Shown in pieces: positions 1 through 10,285 of a stretch of DNA of 64,000 bases. The DNA comes from JAUVKT01 sp942491535 (GTDB lineage Bacteria; Bacteroidota; Bacteroidia; Bacteroidales; VadinHA17), in NCBI GenBank assembly GCA_942491535.1, contig CALOBV010000005.1, positions 306,756 through 370,755 of the forward strand, given 5' to 3'. Under the pieces are notes generated by a model. The model did no database searches. It had not been told where the DNA came from and worked only from the letters and a program-made list of their open reading frames with translations. The position numbers and the translations under genes are program-made. Numbering within the stretch: the first letter of the stretch is position 1; every line of letters starts with the position of its first letter.

Positions 1-28
1 CACAATATGAGGCAGGTTTTATTTTATA

Positions 29-349
29 CTAGGCCTGAGCTGTAGGACCTCCAAAATTCATTGGAGTAACCGGCCCTGAACCCTGAACATCTTTAATTCT
101 GCCATGCACTGATTCATATTTACCTATGTTATCCTGAAGAGCATTCAGTAGTCTTTTTGCATGCTCCGGAGTCAGTATAATCCTCGACTTTACCTGTGCT
201 TTGGGCACTCCCGGCATTATCCTGACAAAATCGACAACAAACTCAGACGATGAGTGCGTAATAACTGCAAGGTTCGAATAAGTACCCTGCGATACATCCT
301 CATTAAGCTCAATACTGATCTGATTTGGTTTATTTACATTCTCAGCCAT
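29..349 (-). CDS. DUF3467 family protein following rpoC
   Basis: A 106-residue protein starting MAENVNKPNQ. I chose this ATG at 349 because an earlier in-frame start at 409 would overlap the end of rpoC and adds only a basic, poorly structured stretch. It matches the small DUF3467 proteins that lie directly after rpoC in Bacteroidota. Visible features are a central segment with VITHSSSEFVVDFVRIMPG, then a helix HAKRLLNALQDNIGKYE, then a Gly/Pro-rich tail. The gap to rpoC is 10 bases, so it is almost certainly cotranscribed. The conserved position suggests a role linked to transcription, but that is inference; I know of no established function. Confidence 0.85.
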   Translation of the reverse strand: MAENVNKPNQISIELNEDVSQGTYSNLAVITHSSSEFVVDFVRIMPGVPKAQVKSRIILTPEHAKRLLNALQDNIGKYESVHGRIKDVQGSGPVTPMNFGGPTAQA

Positions 350-359
350 GACATATATT

Positions 360-3300
360 TTATTTTTGGTCTTCCGCAACAGTTTCAACCTCGACTTTAT
401 CATCTCCACCTACAAGAGATTCATACTCTTCCTTCGACCCTACAACCATATTCTTATAGAATTTTAAACCTGTCCCTGCAGGAATAAGGTGACCTACAAT
501 AACATTCTCTTTCAGCCCTTCGAGCTTATCAACCTTACCGTTAATAGCAGCTTCATTCAGAACCTTGGTAGTTTCCTGGAATGATGCAGCAGAGAAGAAA
601 CTAGTCGTCTGAAGGGCAGCTTTAGTTATACCCTGCAGTACCTGGCTTGATGTTGCCGGAATAGCCTCTCTTGCTTCCACAGTCTTCAGGTCACGGCGCT
701 TAAGAAGTGAATTCTCGTCTCTAAGCTTACGGGCAGAAACTATCTGACCAGCCTTAAGTGTCTGTGATTCACCTGGATCAATAACTACTTTTTTGTCGTA
801 GATCCAATCATTCTCATTCGAGAAGTTAAGTTTATCGACTATCTGTTTCTCGAGAAATTTAGTATCACCCGGATCTTTAATCTCAACCTTACGCATCATT
901 TGTCTAACAATTATCTCAAAATGCTTATCGTTGATCTTAACACCCTGAAGCCTGTAAACTTCCTGTATCTCATTCACAATATATTCCTGAACTTTGGTAG
1001 GTCCTTTTATTGCAAGAATATCGGCAGGAGTAATAGCCCCGTCAGACAATGGAATACCGGCTCTTACATAATCGTTTTCCTGCACAAGTATCTGCTTTGA
1101 CAGAGGAACAAGATATTTCTTTGTTTCGCCCGTCTTAGATTGTATTATGATTTCACGGTTACCCCTTTTTATCTTACCAAAGGATACCTCACCATCAATC
1201 TCAGAAACTACAGCTGGATTAGATGGGTTACGTGCCTCAAAAAGTTCGGTTACCCGTGGCAGACCTCCCGTGATGTCTCCTGATTTTCCAACCGCCCTCG
1301 GAATTTTAACCAGGATATCCCCTGACTCAACCTTCTTACCATCGTCAACAACAAGGTGGGCTCCAACCGGAAGGTTATACAACTTAAGGGCTGTTCCCTT
1401 AGTATCAGTTATCTTCACGATAGGGTTCTTTGTCTTATCTCTTGTTTCGGTAATTACCATTTCCTTAAACCCGGTCTGCTCATCCGATTCCTCACGATAG
1501 GTAATTCCCTCTATCAGGTTTTCAAAGGCTATCTTACCTGCAAGTTCAGATATAATTACCGCATTAAAAGGATCCCACTCACAAATCAGATCACCTTTCT
1601 TAACAGCGTTACCTGGTTTAATATATAGTTTCGAACCATAAGGAATTGTATGAGTTGAAAGTGAAATTCCGGTATTTTTATCTACGATTCTCAGCTCGGC
1701 CAGACGTCCAATAACTATATCTACCTTACCAATCTCTGCATCATTTTTGACTACAGTACGAAGCTCTTCTATCTCTGCCACACCGTCATATCTAGCTACA
1801 ATGTTCGATTCGGCTGTAATATTTGAAGCAGTACCACCAACGTGGAATGTTCTAAGCGTAAGCTGGGTACCAGGCTCACCAATACTCTGGGCAGCAATTA
1901 CGCCTGTTGCCTCACCATTATGTACCATCTTTCCTGTTGCCAGGTTACGTCCATAACATTTGGCGCATACTCCCTTAATAGACTCACATGTCAGAACCGA
2001 TCTAATTTCCACCTGCTCGATAGGCGAATCCTCAATCCTTGAAGCAATTTCTTCATCCAGCTCAATACCTGCTTCAACAATTAACTCTCCGGTAAGTGGA
2101 TGGTAGATATCATGAACTGTAGTACGTCCGAGTATTCTTTCATAAAGTGTTTCAACAACTTCCTCATTCTTCTTGATAGCAGTTGCAACCAGTCCCCTGA
2201 GAGTACCACAATCAGGTTCGGTTATAATAACATCCTGTGATACATCAACCAGACGTCTTGTAAGGTAACCTGCATCAGCAGTTTTAAGGGCTGTATCGGC
2301 CAGACCCTTACGAGCACCGTGAGTAGAAATAAAATACTCGAGAACTGATAATCCTTCTTTAAAGTTAGAAAGGATAGGGTTCTCAATAATTTCAGAACCT
2401 GATGCTCCTGATTTTTGAGGTTTGGCCATCAGTCCCCTCATACCTGAGAGCTGACGGATCTGCTCTTTGGAACCCCGGGCTCCTGAGTCCAGCATCATAT
2501 AAACTGAATTAAATCCCTGCCTGTCGGTTGAGATTTGCTTCATCAGTGTTTGTGTAAGTCTGGCATTTGTATGGGTCCAGATATCAATAATCTGGTTGTA
2601 CCTCTCGTTGTTGGTAATAAATCCCATATTATAATTGGCAAGCACATCCTCAACACTCTTATAACCTTCATCAACCAATGCGGTCTTTTCAGCAGGAATA
2701 ATAACATCATCAAGGTTGAACGATAATCCGCCCCTGAATGCCATAGTATATCCAAGGTGTTTTATTGAATCAAGGAAAGCAGCAGTTTTTGCTGTTCCGG
2801 ATTTCTTAAGTACATTACCAATAATATCCCTTAACGATTTCTTGGTTAATAACTCATTGATATAGCCAACTTCTTCAGGAACATGCTCATTAAAGATGAC
2901 CCTTCCAACAGTTGTTTCGACCAAATGATTTACCTTCTTTCCATCAACAAGGTCATCAATCTTTATCTTTATAATAGCATGAAGGTTTACTTTACCTTCG
3001 TTATATGCAATATTTGCTTCTTCCGGCGAATAAAACACCAGGCCTTCTCCCATTACAGGAAATTCCTTGCTCGATTCTCTCGACTTGGTCATATAATACA
3101 GTCCCAGAACCATGTCCTGTGACGGAACAGTAATAGGAGCACCATTAGCCGGATTAAGTATATTATGCGATGCAAGCATCAATATCTGCGCTTCGAGTAT
3201 AGCGGCATTACCAAGTGGTAAATGCACTGCCATCTGGTCGCCGTCGAAGTCGGCATTAAAAGCGGTACACACCAGTGGGTGCAACTGAATAGCCTTACCC

Positions 3301-4664
3301 TCAATAAGTTTTGGCTGGAACGCTTGTATACCAAGCCTGTGCAGTGTTGGGGCACGGTTTAGCATAACAGGGTGACCCTTAAGCACATTCTCAAGAATAT
3401 CCCATACAACAGGATCCTTACGATCGACTATCTTCTTGGCAGATTTAACTGTTTTTACTATTCCACGTTCAATCAGCTTTCTGATAATAAATGGCTTATA
3501 CAGCTCAGCTGCCATATCCTTAGGTAGTCCGCATTCATGAAGTTTCAGTTCCGGTCCAACTACGATAACCGATCTGGCAGAATAGTCTACACGTTTACCG
3601 AGCAGGTTCTGACGGAAACGGCCCTGTTTCCCTTTCAGGCTATCACTAAGTGATTTTAAGGGACGGTTAGCATCTGTTTTAACGGCATTAACCTTACGTG
3701 AATTATCGAAGAGCGAATCAACAGCTTCCTGTAACATTCTCTTTTCGTTTCTCAGGATAACTTCCGGAGCTTTTATCTCGATAAGTCTTTTAAGCCTGTT
3801 ATTCCTTATAATAACCCTTCTGTACAGGTCGTTAAGGTCGCTGGTTGCAAACCTTCCTCCATCAAGTGGAACAAGAGGTCTCAGTTCAGGAGGTATAACC
3901 GGAACGACCTTTATGATCATCCATTCTGGTTTATTAACACTCTTTGATGCCCTGAAAGCCTCAACCACCTGAAGCCTTTTAAGCGCTTCATTCTTACGTT
4001 GTTGCGAGGTTTCAGTATTTGCTTTATGACGGAGTGTAAAAGACAGATCATCAAGATCGAGTCTACCGAGCAACATTTTAAGTGCTTCGGCACCCATCTC
4101 TGCCATAAACTTTTCAGGGTCGGTATCTTCCAGATACTGATTCTCTTTTGGCAGAGTCTCAAGTATATCGAGATATTCTTCTTCTGTAAGGAAATCAAGA
4201 TAATTTATCCCATCAGCAGCTTTTACTCCCGGGTTAATTACCACATATCTTTCGTAGTAAATTATTGAATCAAGCTTCTTGGTTGGAAGTCCAAGCAAGT
4301 AGCCAATCTTATTGGGAAGTGATTTAAAATACCAGATATGAGCTACAGGTACAACAAGAGCAATATGGCCCATTCTTTCGCGACGCACCTTCTTCTCAGT
4401 AACCTCAACACCACATCGATCACAAACAATTCCCTTATAACGTATTCTCTTATATTTACCACAGTGGCATTCATAGTCTTTTACCGGGCCGAAGATTCGC
4501 TCACAAAACAATCCATCGCGCTCCGGTTTATAGGTACGATAGTTAATTGTTTCAGGCTTAAGTACTTCACCGCTTGAGCGATCGAGTATCTCCTCGGGTG
4601 AGGCAAGACCAATAGTGATCTTCGTGTAAATGGTTTTCGCTTTATTATCTTTCCTGAATGACAT
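360..4664 (-). CDS. rpoC: DNA-directed RNA polymerase subunit beta'
   Basis: Catalytic largest subunit of RNA polymerase, 1434 residues, the usual size for Bacteroidota. The active-site motif NADFDGDQ lies at residues 470-477, with the three Mg-binding aspartates at D472, D474 and D476. The N-terminal zinc ribbon has C66, C68, C81 and C84. The second zinc site has C819, C893, C900 and C903. The frame is intact throughout. It follows rpoB by 48 bases in the same operon and is followed by the DUF3467 gene. It assembles with beta, alpha, omega and a sigma factor such as the one encoded at 41190-42053. Confidence 0.99.
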   Translation of the reverse strand: MSFRKDNKAKTIYTKITIGLASPEEILDRSSGEVLKPETINYRTYKPERDGLFCERIFGPVKDYECHCGKYKRIRYKGIVCDRCGVEVTEKKVRRERMGHIALVVPVAHIWYFKSLPNKIGYLLGLPTKKLDSIIYYERYVVINPGVKAADGINYLDFLTEEEYLDILETLPKENQYLEDTDPEKFMAEMGAEALKMLLGRLDLDDLSFTLRHKANTETSQQRKNEALKRLQVVEAFRASKSVNKPEWMIIKVVPVIPPELRPLVPLDGGRFATSDLNDLYRRVIIRNNRLKRLIEIKAPEVILRNEKRMLQEAVDSLFDNSRKVNAVKTDANRPLKSLSDSLKGKQGRFRQNLLGKRVDYSARSVIVVGPELKLHECGLPKDMAAELYKPFIIRKLIERGIVKTVKSAKKIVDRKDPVVWDILENVLKGHPVMLNRAPTLHRLGIQAFQPKLIEGKAIQLHPLVCTAFNADFDGDQMAVHLPLGNAAILEAQILMLASHNILNPANGAPITVPSQDMVLGLYYMTKSRESSKEFPVMGEGLVFYSPEEANIAYNEGKVNLHAIIKIKIDDLVDGKKVNHLVETTVGRVIFNEHVPEEVGYINELLTKKSLRDIIGNVLKKSGTAKTAAFLDSIKHLGYTMAFRGGLSFNLDDVIIPAEKTALVDEGYKSVEDVLANYNMGFITNNERYNQIIDIWTHTNARLTQTLMKQISTDRQGFNSVYMMLDSGARGSKEQIRQLSGMRGLMAKPQKSGASGSEIIENPILSNFKEGLSVLEYFISTHGARKGLADTALKTADAGYLTRRLVDVSQDVIITEPDCGTLRGLVATAIKKNEEVVETLYERILGRTTVHDIYHPLTGELIVEAGIELDEEIASRIEDSPIEQVEIRSVLTCESIKGVCAKCYGRNLATGKMVHNGEATGVIAAQSIGEPGTQLTLRTFHVGGTASNITAESNIVARYDGVAEIEELRTVVKNDAEIGKVDIVIGRLAELRIVDKNTGISLSTHTIPYGSKLYIKPGNAVKKGDLICEWDPFNAVIISELAGKIAFENLIEGITYREESDEQTGFKEMVITETRDKTKNPIVKITDTKGTALKLYNLPVGAHLVVDDGKKVESGDILVKIPRAVGKSGDITGGLPRVTELFEARNPSNPAVVSEIDGEVSFGKIKRGNREIIIQSKTGETKKYLVPLSKQILVQENDYVRAGIPLSDGAITPADILAIKGPTKVQEYIVNEIQEVYRLQGVKINDKHFEIIVRQMMRKVEIKDPGDTKFLEKQIVDKLNFSNENDWIYDKKVVIDPGESQTLKAGQIVSARKLRDENSLLKRRDLKTVEAREAIPATSSQVLQGITKAALQTTSFFSAASFQETTKVLNEAAINGKVDKLEGLKENVIVGHLIPAGTGLKFYKNMVVGSKEEYESLVGGDDKVEVETVAEDQK

Positions 4665-4712
4665 ATGATGTATTTATTAAAATCAAAAAATAAAGTAACT
4701 ATATAACACTTA

Positions 4713-7700
4713 TTAATCAAGATTAAGACTCAATCCCAATCCTCTTAATTCGTGTAATAATACATTCAATGATTCGGGGATACCAGGCTGTGGCATGGGT
4801 TCTCCCTTTACAATTGCTTCATAAGCTTTAGCCCTTCCGACCACATCGTCAGACTTAATGGTTAGTATCTCTTGCAGGATGTGAGCGGCACCAAAGGCCT
4901 CCAGGGCCCATACCTCCATTTCACCAAATCTCTGTCCACCAAACTGAGCCTTACCTCCAAGAGGTTGCTGAGTAATAAGTGAATAAGGTCCGATTGAACG
5001 GGCGTGCATCTTATCGTCGACCATATGGCCAAGTTTCAGCATATAGATTACCCCAACAGTTGCAGGCTGGTCGAACCTCTGACCTGTTCCTCCATCATAG
5101 AGATATGTTTTACCATATCTTGGCACACCTGCTTTATCTGTATATTCAGTAATTTCGTCAAGTGTGGCACCGTCAAAAATAGGGGTTGAAAATTTAAGTC
5201 CGAGCTTCTGCCCTGCCCAACCAAGAACTGTTTCATAAATCTGTCCAAGGTTCATCCTCGAAGGCACACCAAGTGGATTAAGAACAATATCAACAGGCGT
5301 TCCGTCTTCCAGGAAGGGCATATCTTCAGGCCTTACTATCTTGGCAACAATACCTTTGTTTCCATGTCGTCCGGCCATCTTATCGCCTACTTTAACCTTT
5401 CTCTTCTTGGCGATATATACCTTTGCAAGTCTTATTATTCCTGCTGGTAATTCATCACCTATACTAATATTGTATTTCTTACGCTTGAATACACCGTCTA
5501 TCTCCTTGTACTTGATAAGATAGTTATGAAGCAATTGGCTTATTGTATCGTTTTTCTTCTTATCTGTAGTCCATTTATTAGGATTAATTGCCAGGTAATC
5601 AAGTTCCTGCAATTGTTTAAGTGTAAACTTCGTTCCTTTAGGAATAATATCGACATTCAGATAATCTTTTACTCCCTGGGATGTCTTACCATTAACCAGA
5701 ATAAACAGTTTATCTACCAGTCGCATCTTCAGATCTTCAGCATTTTTTGCAAATTCAGCATCGATCTTTTCAATAATAGGTTTTTCTACAGCCTTTGACT
5801 TCCTGTCCTTGACAGATCTTGAGAAAAGCTTCTTATCAATTACTACTCCTTGTAGCGAAGGCCCGGCCTTCAAAGATGCATCTTTAACATCTCCTGCCTT
5901 ATCTCCAAATATGGCCCTGAGCAATTTCTCTTCTGGCGAAGGATCTGATTCTCCCTTCGGAGTAATCTTACCAATAAGAATATCACCAGGTTTAACATGA
6001 GCTCCGATTCTTATCAAACCATTCTCATCCAGATCCTTGGTGGCTTCCTCACTAACGTTAGGAATATCAGATGTAAGTTCCTCAATACCTCTTTTTGTAT
6101 CTCTTACCTCGAGCAGGTATTCATCGATATGAATTGATGTGAAGACATCGTTCTGAACAACATTTTCAGATATAACGATAGCGTCCTCAAAGTTGTAACC
6201 TTTCCATGGCATAAATGCCACCTTCAGGTTTCGGCCAAGGGCAAGTTCGCCATCCTCTGTTCCGTAACCTTCGGTCAATACCTGTCCTTTCTTAACCTTA
6301 TCGCCCTTTTTCACGATAGGAATAAGGTTAATACATGTATTCTGGTTTGTTTTATGATATTTAGGAAGCTTATATTTCTTTATGTCGTCATCGAAACTAA
6401 CGAATTTCTCCTCATCTGTTCTGGAGTACCTTACCACAACCTGTTCGGCATCTACATATTCAATGACACCATCAGATTCGGCTACCATAAGGATTCGCGA
6501 ATCCCTGACCATCTGTCCTTCAAGACCGGTACCAACTATGGGTGCCTCGGGTTTCATAAGAGGAACAGCCTGGCGCATCATGTTAGATCCCATAAGTGCC
6601 CTGTTGGCATCATCGTGCTCAAGGAAGGGAATCAGTGAAGCTGCGATAGAAGCAATCTGGTTTGGAGCAACGTCCATCAGATCGACCTTACCTGCTTCTT
6701 CATGTGGATAATCTGCTTCGAATCTTGCTTTAACCCTTGGGTTTACAAATTTACCTTTCTCATCAAGAGGTGCGTTTGCCTGGGCAATTACCTTATCTTC
6801 TTCCTCCTCAGCACTTAGCCAAACTACACCATTATTAGTAAGGTCTACTACTCCTGCAGTTGCTTTTCTATAGGGTGTCTCGATAAATCCGAGATTATTT
6901 ATTTTCGAGTATACGCAGAGTGATGATATAAGGCCGATATTTGGTCCCTCAGGAGTCTCAATCGGGCACAGGCGACCATAGTGAGTATAGTGAACGTCTC
7001 TTACTTCAAACCCTGCTCTTTCTCTCGAGAGTCCGCCTGGTCCGAGTGCCGACATTCTCCGCTTGTGTGTCATCTCAGCCAGCGGGTTGGTCTGATCCAT
7101 AAACTGAGACAGCTGGTTAGTTCCGAAAAAGGAATTAATAACCGATGAAAGAGTTTTTGAATTAATCAGGTCAACGGGTGTAAACACCTCGTTATCCCTC
7201 ACATTCATTCTCTCCCTGATTGTCCTGGCCATACGAGCCAATCCAACTCCAAACTGGTTATATAATTGTTCTCCAACGGTACGAACACGCCTGTTACTAA
7301 GGTGGTCGATATCATCGATATCTGTTTTTGAGTTAATAAGTTCAATCAGGTACTTAATAATCTCAATAATATCCTCCTTGGTTAAGACCTTAACATCCTT
7401 ATCGGTATTTAGATTTAGTTTTGTGTTAATTCTATATCTTCCCACCTCACCCAGGTCGTATCTCTTATCGGAGAAAAACAATTTATCAATAACATCCCTT
7501 GCTGTTGCCACATCGGGTGGCTCAGCATTCCTGAGCTGTCTGTAAATATAAAGTACTGCTTCTTCTTCCGCGTTACAAGGGTCTTTATGTAGTGTATTAT
7601 ATATTATTGCATAGTCGGAAACGTTCTGATCTTCGCGATGCACAAGGATATCCTTTGTGCCGGAATCAACGATCAGATCTATATGTTCGGTCTCAATAAC

Positions 7701-8522
7701 TGTCTCCCTGTCAAGTACTACTTCATTTCGCTCGATAGATACAAGTTCGCCTGTATCTTCATCTACGAAGTCTTCAAACCACGACTTCAGTACTCTTGCA
7801 GCCAGTTTACGACCAACTAATTTTTTCAGATTTGTTTTAGATACTTTCTGCTCTTCAGCAAGGCCAAATATCTCAAGTATCTCTTTGTCACTTTCAAAAC
7901 CTATTGCCCTCAGCAGGGTTGTAACAGGCAGTTTCTTCTTACGATCGATATAAGCATACATTACGCTGTTTATGTCGGTAGCAAACTCAATCCATGATCC
8001 TTTGAATGGAATAATTCTGGCTGAATAAAGTTTGGTTCCGTTAGCGTGTACACTCTGACCAAAGAAGACACCCGGTGACCTGTGGAGCTGAGAAACGACT
8101 ACTCTCTCTGCACCATTAACAACAAATGTTGCCCTATCTGTCAGATAAGGAACGGTTCCCAGATATACATCCTGAATAACTGTATCAAAGTCTTCGTGCT
8201 CGGGATCTGTACAATAAAGTTTCAGTTTTGCCTTCAGGGGCACACTGTAAGTCAGACCACGTTCAATACACTCTTCAATGGTATATCTCGGGGGATCAAT
8301 TGAGTAATCAATAAACTCCAGGATGAAGTTATTTCTTGTATCACTAATTGGAAAGTTTTCATCGAAAACCTGGTGTAGTCCTTCTCGCTTCCTGTTCTCC
8401 GGAGTAGTTCCCATCTGGAAAAACTCCTGGAAAGATTTTAGTTGAACCTCCAGAAAATCAGGGTACTCAAGCTGATTTTTTATGGAAGCAAAGCTTATTC
8501 TGTTACTTTTTTTCGCGGACAT
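4713..8522 (-). CDS. rpoB: DNA-directed RNA polymerase subunit beta
   Basis: Second-largest RNA polymerase subunit, 1269 residues, full length. The rifampicin-binding cluster reads LSQFMDQTNPLAEMTHKRRM around residues 471-490. D476, H486 and S491 correspond to E. coli D516, H526 and S531 and all carry the wild-type residue, so a rifampicin-sensitive enzyme is expected from these positions. Later conserved blocks include GRHGNKG and the C-terminal FGGQRFGEMEVWALEA. The gene lies 95 bases after rplL, separated from it by a perfect hairpin, and 48 bases before rpoC. Confidence 0.99.
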   Translation of the reverse strand: MSAKKSNRISFASIKNQLEYPDFLEVQLKSFQEFFQMGTTPENRKREGLHQVFDENFPISDTRNNFILEFIDYSIDPPRYTIEECIERGLTYSVPLKAKLKLYCTDPEHEDFDTVIQDVYLGTVPYLTDRATFVVNGAERVVVSQLHRSPGVFFGQSVHANGTKLYSARIIPFKGSWIEFATDINSVMYAYIDRKKKLPVTTLLRAIGFESDKEILEIFGLAEEQKVSKTNLKKLVGRKLAARVLKSWFEDFVDEDTGELVSIERNEVVLDRETVIETEHIDLIVDSGTKDILVHREDQNVSDYAIIYNTLHKDPCNAEEEAVLYIYRQLRNAEPPDVATARDVIDKLFFSDKRYDLGEVGRYRINTKLNLNTDKDVKVLTKEDIIEIIKYLIELINSKTDIDDIDHLSNRRVRTVGEQLYNQFGVGLARMARTIRERMNVRDNEVFTPVDLINSKTLSSVINSFFGTNQLSQFMDQTNPLAEMTHKRRMSALGPGGLSRERAGFEVRDVHYTHYGRLCPIETPEGPNIGLISSLCVYSKINNLGFIETPYRKATAGVVDLTNNGVVWLSAEEEEDKVIAQANAPLDEKGKFVNPRVKARFEADYPHEEAGKVDLMDVAPNQIASIAASLIPFLEHDDANRALMGSNMMRQAVPLMKPEAPIVGTGLEGQMVRDSRILMVAESDGVIEYVDAEQVVVRYSRTDEEKFVSFDDDIKKYKLPKYHKTNQNTCINLIPIVKKGDKVKKGQVLTEGYGTEDGELALGRNLKVAFMPWKGYNFEDAIVISENVVQNDVFTSIHIDEYLLEVRDTKRGIEELTSDIPNVSEEATKDLDENGLIRIGAHVKPGDILIGKITPKGESDPSPEEKLLRAIFGDKAGDVKDASLKAGPSLQGVVIDKKLFSRSVKDRKSKAVEKPIIEKIDAEFAKNAEDLKMRLVDKLFILVNGKTSQGVKDYLNVDIIPKGTKFTLKQLQELDYLAINPNKWTTDKKKNDTISQLLHNYLIKYKEIDGVFKRKKYNISIGDELPAGIIRLAKVYIAKKRKVKVGDKMAGRHGNKGIVAKIVRPEDMPFLEDGTPVDIVLNPLGVPSRMNLGQIYETVLGWAGQKLGLKFSTPIFDGATLDEITEYTDKAGVPRYGKTYLYDGGTGQRFDQPATVGVIYMLKLGHMVDDKMHARSIGPYSLITQQPLGGKAQFGGQRFGEMEVWALEAFGAAHILQEILTIKSDDVVGRAKAYEAIVKGEPMPQPGIPESLNVLLHELRGLGLSLNLD

Positions 8523-8567
8523 TTATAAAGGAATTAAGTGAACTTATTATTAAACGACAAAAAGGCC

Positions 8568-8590
8568 TAGTCCCGATTTGCTCGGGACTA
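8568..8590 (-). promoter_or_regulatory. hairpin between rplL and rpoB, candidate attenuator
   Basis: On the minus strand TAGTCCCGA, loop GCAAA, TCGGGACTA form a perfect 9-bp stem, followed by GGCC and five T. The only other notable sequence in the 95-base gap is short AT-rich DNA. A stem plus short T-run here resembles a weak intrinsic terminator. In E. coli a partial terminator at the same place lowers rpoBC expression relative to the ribosomal proteins; the same role here is inference. Confidence 0.6.
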
Positions 8591-8617
8591 AACCTGGTAA
8601 CCTATAGTAGGTAAAAC

Positions 8618-8995
8618 TTATTTAAGTTCAACTTCAGCTCCAGCTTCTTCAAGTTGTTTCTTAAGTGCTTCTGCTTCGTCTTTAGACACAGCCTCCTTAA
8701 TTGGAGCCGGTGCAGAATCAACTACAGCTTTTGCCTCTTTAAGTCCAAGGCCTGTAAGTTCTTTAACGAGTTTTACAATCTGAAGTTTCTGTCCACCTGC
8801 TGCATTCAGTATAACGTCAAATTCGGTTTTTTCTTCTGCTGCTGCGCCTTCCCCACCTACGGCCGGTCCGGCAATTGCTACTGCAGCTGCAGCAGGCTCG
8901 ATACCATATTCCTCCTTAAGGATATCAGCCAATTCGTTTACTTCTTTAACAGTTAAGTTAACTAGCTCTTCTGCCAACTTTTTAAGATCTGCCAT
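8618..8995 (-). CDS. rplL: 50S ribosomal protein L7/L12
   Basis: Stalk protein of the large subunit, 125 residues. It has an N-terminal dimerisation helix (MADLKKLAEELVNLT), an Ala/Gly-rich hinge around residues 35-52, and a C-terminal factor-binding domain (GLGLKEAKAVVDSAP). It binds L10 and recruits translation GTPases such as EF-Tu, encoded in this same operon. It lies 36 bases after rplJ. Length and domain order are standard. Confidence 0.98.
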   Translation of the reverse strand: MADLKKLAEELVNLTVKEVNELADILKEEYGIEPAAAAVAIAGPAVGGEGAAAEEKTEFDVILNAAGGQKLQIVKLVKELTGLGLKEAKAVVDSAPAPIKEAVSKDEAEALKKQLEEAGAEVELK

Positions 8996-9031
8996 TTTTA
9001 ATATATTTATAAAATTTGATAATACAATTAT

Positions 9032-9553
9032 TTAATTCTCTCTTTTTGAGAGTGTTTCAAGAACACCATGTATAGTATTCGAACCTGATTGCAGTGCTGA
9101 CATCACGTTTTTAACAGGTGATTGGAGCAATGCGATAAGATCTCCTAGCAGTTCATCCTTAGATTTAACAGCAACGAGAGCCTCCAGCTCATTCTCACCA
9201 ATATAAAATGATTCTTCAACATATGCAGCTTTCAGCACAGGTTTGTCATGTTTCTTACGGAATTCCTGAATCAGCTTAGCTGGCAGGTTTCCAGTGTTTG
9301 TAAACATAACAGACGTAGAACCTTTAAGAACATCATATAGTTCTTCGAGGTCTTTATTAGATTTATCCATCGCCCTTTTAACCAGGGTGTTTTTAACAAC
9401 GATCATTAAAATCCCGCTCTCAAAACACTTCCTTCTCAGGGCTGAGGTATCAGCAGCGTTCAACTCGGCTGTATCAGTCAGGTAAAAGTGACTGTACTCA
9501 TCCAGTTTCTCGGCGAGGCTGTCTATTATAGTGTATTTATCTTCGAGTTTCAT
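9032..9553 (-). CDS. rplJ: 50S ribosomal protein L10
   Basis: Base of the ribosomal stalk, 173 residues, which carries L7/L12 dimers through its C-terminal helix (SALQSGSNTIHGVLETLSKREN). The N-terminal rRNA-binding domain includes the NTLVKRA segment. The gene is 20 bases downstream of rplA and 36 bases upstream of rplL. That leaves no room for the long rplJ leader known in other phyla. Confidence 0.97.
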   Translation of the reverse strand: MKLEDKYTIIDSLAEKLDEYSHFYLTDTAELNAADTSALRRKCFESGILMIVVKNTLVKRAMDKSNKDLEELYDVLKGSTSVMFTNTGNLPAKLIQEFRKKHDKPVLKAAYVEESFYIGENELEALVAVKSKDELLGDLIALLQSPVKNVMSALQSGSNTIHGVLETLSKREN

Positions 9554-9573
9554 TTCTCCTCCATTAAAATTAA

Positions 9574-10269
9574 TTATTCATCCAGACCTTTAGGGTCAAT
9601 CTTAATCCCCGGGCTCATGGTACTTGAAAGGAAAATACTCCTTATATAAGTACCTTTTGCTGATGAGGGTTTCAGTTTAACAATTGTTGCAATAAATTCC
9701 TTAGCATTTTCTGCAATCTTATCTGGAGTAAATGAAACTTTTCCGATTGAGGCATGAATGATTCCATATTTATCTACTTTGAAATCAATCTTACCCTGCT
9801 TCACTTCTTTAACAGCCTTTCCAATCTCCATGGTTACAGTACCACTTTTTGGGTTAGGCATCAGTCCACGCGGACCGAGTATTCTACCAAGCTGACCGAC
9901 CTTACCCATAGCTGAAGGCATGGTTATGATCACATCAATATCTGTCCATCCACCTTTGATCTTTTCGACATAATCGTCAAGACCAACGTGGTCGGCTCCT
10001 GCTTCTTTTGCTTCTGCTTCCAAATCCGGGGTACAGAGAACAAGTACTCTTGTTTCTTTACCTGTACCGTGGGGAAGTGAAACAACGCCACGAACCATCT
10101 GGTTAGATTTTCTGGGATCAATACCTAGTCTTACATCGATATCAACTGAAGAATCAAACTTAGTGTTTGTAATTTCCTTCACCAGTTTTGAGGCCTCAGC
10201 CAATCCATAAAGGTTGCCTCTTTCATACTTTTCAAAGGCTAACTTCTTATTTTTGGTAAGTTTAGTCAT
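9574..10269 (-). CDS. rplA: 50S ribosomal protein L1
   Basis: Large-subunit protein of the L1 stalk, 231 residues, full length. Recognisable blocks are LGIDPRKSNQMVRG, the GPRGLMPNPKSGTV segment near residue 130 and a C-terminal TYIRSIFLSSTMSPGIKID. In many bacteria L1 also represses the rplK-rplA mRNA by binding a leader that mimics its rRNA site. A candidate leader hairpin lies upstream of rplK here. Sixteen bases separate this gene from rplK. Confidence 0.98.
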   Translation of the reverse strand: MTKLTKNKKLAFEKYERGNLYGLAEASKLVKEITNTKFDSSVDIDVRLGIDPRKSNQMVRGVVSLPHGTGKETRVLVLCTPDLEAEAKEAGADHVGLDDYVEKIKGGWTDIDVIITMPSAMGKVGQLGRILGPRGLMPNPKSGTVTMEIGKAVKEVKQGKIDFKVDKYGIIHASIGKVSFTPDKIAENAKEFIATIVKLKPSSAKGTYIRSIFLSSTMSPGIKIDPKGLDE

Positions 10270-10285
10270 TTTATCCTCATAAATT

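Noticed and set aside
7030..7130. Rifampicin-resistance changes in rpoB
   Set aside because: D476, H486 and S491 are the sensitive-type residues.
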